Source of the DNA: Fimbriimonadaceae bacterium
GTDB taxonomy: Bacteria; Armatimonadota; Fimbriimonadia; Fimbriimonadales; Fimbriimonadaceae
Assembly: GCA_014380605.1 (NCBI GenBank)
Contig: JACMJO010000304.1
Coordinates: forward strand, 1 to 7,168
Reading direction: 5' to 3'
DNA: 7,168 nucleotides
Positions 4,985 to 7,168 of the stretch are shown in pieces. Each line of letters begins with the position of its first letter. The stretch's first letter is position 1. The notes beneath the pieces were generated by a model. It saw only the letters and a list, made by a program, of their open reading frames with translations. It searched no databases and was not told the DNA's origin. A program made the position numbers and the translations under genes.

Positions 4985-6291
4985 GCCAACACCTTCTCAA
5001 GCTCCAGCGACCGGCTGCCCTTAATCAGAATCGCATCGCCTTCCTTCAAATCTGAAATCTGAGATTTCAAATCTGAAATCGACTCCACCGGCGCCCCGAG
5101 TCCATAGCCTGCCGAGAGGGGGCCAAATACGAGAGCCGCCAGGTCCAGCGTCTTCATGTACTCTCCAAGCTCCCGGTGAGCCCGATCCGATTCATCTCCC
5201 AACTCATTCATCTGCCCCAAAATCGCCACCCTCTTCCCTGACACCGGCAGAGACATAAACGTCTCGATTGCACCTCTCATGCTCGCCGGGGAGGCGTTGT
5301 AGGCATCCAACAGGATCTTCACCCCATCCTTCTCCAGAACCTGCATCCGCATGGGAGGAATCTCCGCATCGCCCAAAGCTTCAGCCGCTTCCTGAGGCGC
5401 CAGCCCAAGTGCGGCGGCGGTGCAGATGGCGGCGGCAACGTTCTGGGCAAAGTGCTTTCCTAGGTAGGGAATGTGAGCCTGCCAGGGGATATCCGCGAAG
5501 AAGCCGTTGATCGTCGAACCCTCCCAACCCTCCGACTGGATCCCAATCACCCGGCAGTCCGCAGCCTCCGTGGAACCGAAAGTATAGATCTGTCGGTTCC
5601 CGGCGGCTTTTGCCAAGATTCCAAAGAACTCGTCTTCGATCGGGAGAACCGCGACTCCATCCCCGGGCAGCGCCGAAAGAAGCTCCGATTTAGCCTCCGC
5701 GATACCCTCTCGGGAACCTACCTCGCTGGCGTGCGACCAGCCGATGTTCGTCACCACTCCAACCGTCGGCTTGGAAAAGGAGGCCAAGTGTGCAATCTGC
5801 CCCAATCCCCGCATCGCCATCTCAACCACCACGGCTTGGGTTTCCGGGGTGACTTCGGGCCATAGAAGCGGGGCGGTGTATTCAGTGTTCCGGTTCCCTT
5901 CGGTCTTTAATATCTCCCCGAGGGGACTCAGCGCCGCCGCCAGGAACTCCTTGGTTGTGGTCTTTCCTGCACTCCCTGTGATTCCGATCACAGGGCCCGC
6001 AAACTGATCGCGATAGTAGGATCCCAGCTTCCCCAGAGCCTGAACAAGGTTGGGTACCAGAATGTGCGGCCCCATCACAGGTCGCTCCGCGAGAATCCCG
6101 GTTACTCCCTTGGCCAGAACCTGCTCATCAAAGTCATGGCCGTCGACTTTCACGCCCTTGATGGCGAGAAAAAGGTCGCCTGGTCCAGCTTCCCGGGAGT
6201 CTGTGGCAAAGCCAGAAACTAAAGCGGGCGAGTCATCGTGCAGTTCCCCACTTACGATCACGGCAAGGTCGCGAAGGAAGGTCGGTGTCAT
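4981..6291 (-). CDS. murF: MurF: UDP-MurNAc-tripeptide--D-Ala-D-Ala ligase
   Basis: This cytoplasmic ATP-dependent ligase adds D-Ala-D-Ala to complete UDP-MurNAc-pentapeptide. It has 436 residues, near the family's usual 450. The N-terminal substrate domain has DSREAGPGDLFLAIKG (31-46). The central domain has the P-loop GSAGKTTTKE (106-115), GNRNTEYTAPL (132-142), VEMAMRGLGQI (156-166) and IAEAKSEL with Lys201 at the carbamylation position. HFAQNVAAA (280-288) stands for the usual HNVxNALAA, a mild divergence. The C-terminal domain has LLDAYNASPASM (327-338), ILGQMNELGDES (357-368) and ILIKGSRSLELEKVL (421-435). Residues 405-416 are a tandem ISDLK repeat encoded by a DNA repeat. The ATG at 6291 overlaps the murE TGA and is preceded by GGAGG at 4 nt. 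The stop overlaps the mraY ATG. Confidence 0.95.
   Translation of the reverse strand: MTPTFLRDLAVIVSGELHDDSPALVSGFATDSREAGPGDLFLAIKGVKVDGHDFDEQVLAKGVTGILAERPVMGPHILVPNLVQALGKLGSYYRDQFAGPVIGITGSAGKTTTKEFLAAALSPLGEILKTEGNRNTEYTAPLLWPEVTPETQAVVVEMAMRGLGQIAHLASFSKPTVGVVTNIGWSHASEVGSREGIAEAKSELLSALPGDGVAVLPIEDEFFGILAKAAGNRQIYTFGSTEAADCRVIGIQSEGWEGSTINGFFADIPWQAHIPYLGKHFAQNVAAAICTAAALGLAPQEAAEALGDAEIPPMRMQVLEKDGVKILLDAYNASPASMRGAIETFMSLPVSGKRVAILGQMNELGDESDRAHRELGEYMKTLDLAALVFGPLSAGYGLGAPVESISDLKSQISDLKEGDAILIKGSRSLELEKVLA
5045..5080. repeat. Tandem and palindromic repeat inside the murF 3' end
   Basis: TTCAAATCTGAAATC occurs exactly at 5045-5059 and 5066-5080, a period of 21 nt or seven codons. 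Between and across the copies TGAAATCT-G-AGATTTCA (5053-5069) is a perfect palindrome around one base. On the coding strand it reads ISDLKSQISDLK (MurF 405-416), directly before GDAILIKGS. In typical MurF this place holds a helix of unrelated sequence before the GDxxLxKGS strand. Repeats of this CTGAAATCTGAGATTT look are familiar to me from intergenic DNA of several phyla, though I could not check that here. Confidence 0.8.
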
Positions 6292-7168
6292 CGCGCCTCC
6301 AAGGCTTCTTTGGCCATGAGTCGGTCATCCATCGGATATTTGGTGCGTCCGATGATTTGGTAGTTCTCATGGCCCTTGCCTGCGATCACCACTACATCGC
6401 CCGGCTGGGCGATCTTGATCGCGTGGGCAATGGCTTCTCGGCGGTCGATGATGTCGATTGATTCTCTGCCAGGAACGATGCCGGTAAGGACCTCATTCAG
6501 GATCGATTGAGGGTCTTCGGTTCTGGGGTTGTCGCTAGTGACCACCGTGATGTCGCTCCGCTCACTAGCGGCTTTGGCCATCTTGGGCCGCTTTGTCCGA
6601 TCCCGGTCACCGCCGCATCCAAAAGCGGTGATGACTCGGCCTTTAGTAAGAGGTCGAACGGCGTCCAGCAGTTTTTCGAGGGCGTCGGGAGTGTGGGCGT
6701 AGTCGACGAGAACTCCGATGCCGAGGTCGTTTGGAACTGCTTCGAAGCGTCCTGGTACTGGGCGCGCCTGCTCCGCCACTCGGCATGCTTCTGGCAACTG
6801 GTTCCCTAATGCAACCAAGGCGCTTACAGCCGCAATGAGATTCTCGACATTGTAACTCCCGCCGAGCCTCGACCTGAGCTTTGGGTTGGGCTCCCCAAAC
6901 GCGGTCAACTCCATCTCAATGTGATCAACCGCAACGGCATGTGCGAACGCCCGCACGTCGTAGTCCGCGGGAGTTGTTTCAAGGTCGTGTGCAGATTTCA
7001 CTATTCCGAATCTCCAGCGAGGAATATCCAGCAAATCATCACAGTTTGCCCCTACCGGATCGTCCGCGTTCAGCACAGCCCAGAACCGCTTTTCAGTCTG
7101 CCTTGGCAACTCCGTAAACAGCCTCAACTTCGCCGCCTCGTATTCCTCCATCGACCCATGAAAGTCCA
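6288..7168 (-). CDS. murE: MurE (3' part): UDP-MurNAc-L-Ala-D-Glu--meso-diaminopimelate ligase
   Basis: This cytoplasmic ligase adds the third amino acid of the stem peptide. The frame is open to the right edge. The visible 292 residues begin at DFHGSMEEYEAAK, the family's internal HLDYHG/carbamylated-lysine region, so roughly 200 N-terminal residues including the P-loop lie outside. The methionine codon at 7151 is internal, not a start. Counting from it, visible motifs are EAAKLRLF (lysine 8), NADDP (28-32), SYNVENLIAA (99-108), VDYAHTPDAL (149-158), FGCGGDRDRTKRPKM (177-191), SDNPRTEDP (206-214) and IAGKGHENYQ (256-265). DNPR, at 6522-6533, is the signature of meso-DAP-adding MurE; the Gly and Glu in GKGHE fit this. 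The TGA overlaps the murF ATG. Confidence 0.95.
   Translation of the reverse strand, partial: DFHGSMEEYEAAKLRLFTELPRQTEKRFWAVLNADDPVGANCDDLLDIPRWRFGIVKSAHDLETTPADYDVRAFAHAVAVDHIEMELTAFGEPNPKLRSRLGGSYNVENLIAAVSALVALGNQLPEACRVAEQARPVPGRFEAVPNDLGIGVLVDYAHTPDALEKLLDAVRPLTKGRVITAFGCGGDRDRTKRPKMAKAASERSDITVVTSDNPRTEDPQSILNEVLTGIVPGRESIDIIDRREAIAHAIKIAQPGDVVVIAGKGHENYQIIGRTKYPMDDRLMAKEALEAR
6296..6300 (-). promoter_or_regulatory. Ribosome binding site of murF
   Basis: GGAGG on the minus strand lies in the last codons of murE, 4 nt before the murF ATG at 6291. With the ATGA overlap it fixes the murF start. Confidence 0.65.

Noticed and set aside
5045..5080. Short tandem repeat as a CRISPR array or origin iterons
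   Set aside because: There are only two copies with a 6-nt gap, inside murF, with no spacers, further units or AT-rich replication context.
7149..7151. ATG at 7151 as the murE start
   Set aside because: The frame continues upstream through DFHGS, part of the conserved MurE HLDYHG motif; the true start lies outside the window.

Overview
The window is one stretch of a bacterial division and cell-wall (dcw) gene cluster, read entirely from the minus strand. In transcription order it holds murE (3' part), murF, mraY, murD, ftsW, murG and the first 25 codons of a gene that is most likely murC. Nearly every base is coding. There is no gap over 300 bases, no intergenic space at all, and no visible promoter, terminator, RNA gene, CRISPR array or transposase.

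Gene order and products are those of the classical dcw cluster. MurE, MurF and MurD build the UDP-MurNAc-pentapeptide in the cytoplasm. MraY loads it onto undecaprenyl phosphate to make lipid I. MurG adds GlcNAc to make lipid II. FtsW polymerises lipid II at the division septum. MurE carries the DNPR motif of the meso-diaminopimelate-adding type, so the peptidoglycan is probably meso-DAP based. Every junction overlaps: ATGA 4-nt overlaps at murE/murF, murF/mraY, murD/ftsW and murG/next gene, a 1-nt TAGTG overlap at mraY/murD, and a long 56-nt overlap at ftsW/murG. This points to one transcript with translational coupling.

The organism cannot be named from this window. The proteins diverge from the usual proteobacterial and Firmicutes motifs (MurD NNSMCTN, MraY HHA, GTG and TTG starts), and repeat-derived peptides lie inside essential genes. 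This suggests a less-studied phylum; Armatimonadota (Fimbriimonadia-like) is a weak guess only.

The real oddity is inside the genes. MurD (547 residues against about 450 usually) has three in-frame expansions. One is a roughly 126-bp palindromic, MITE-like repeat with 26-27 bp arms, one is a C-rich palindrome sharing an exact 14-mer with the first, and one is a charged linker without repeat character. MurF has near its C-terminus a duplicated 15-nt repeat with a 21-nt period, encoding ISDLK twice. Repetitive elements of a kind usually found between genes appear to have been accepted, in frame, in two essential Mur ligases.
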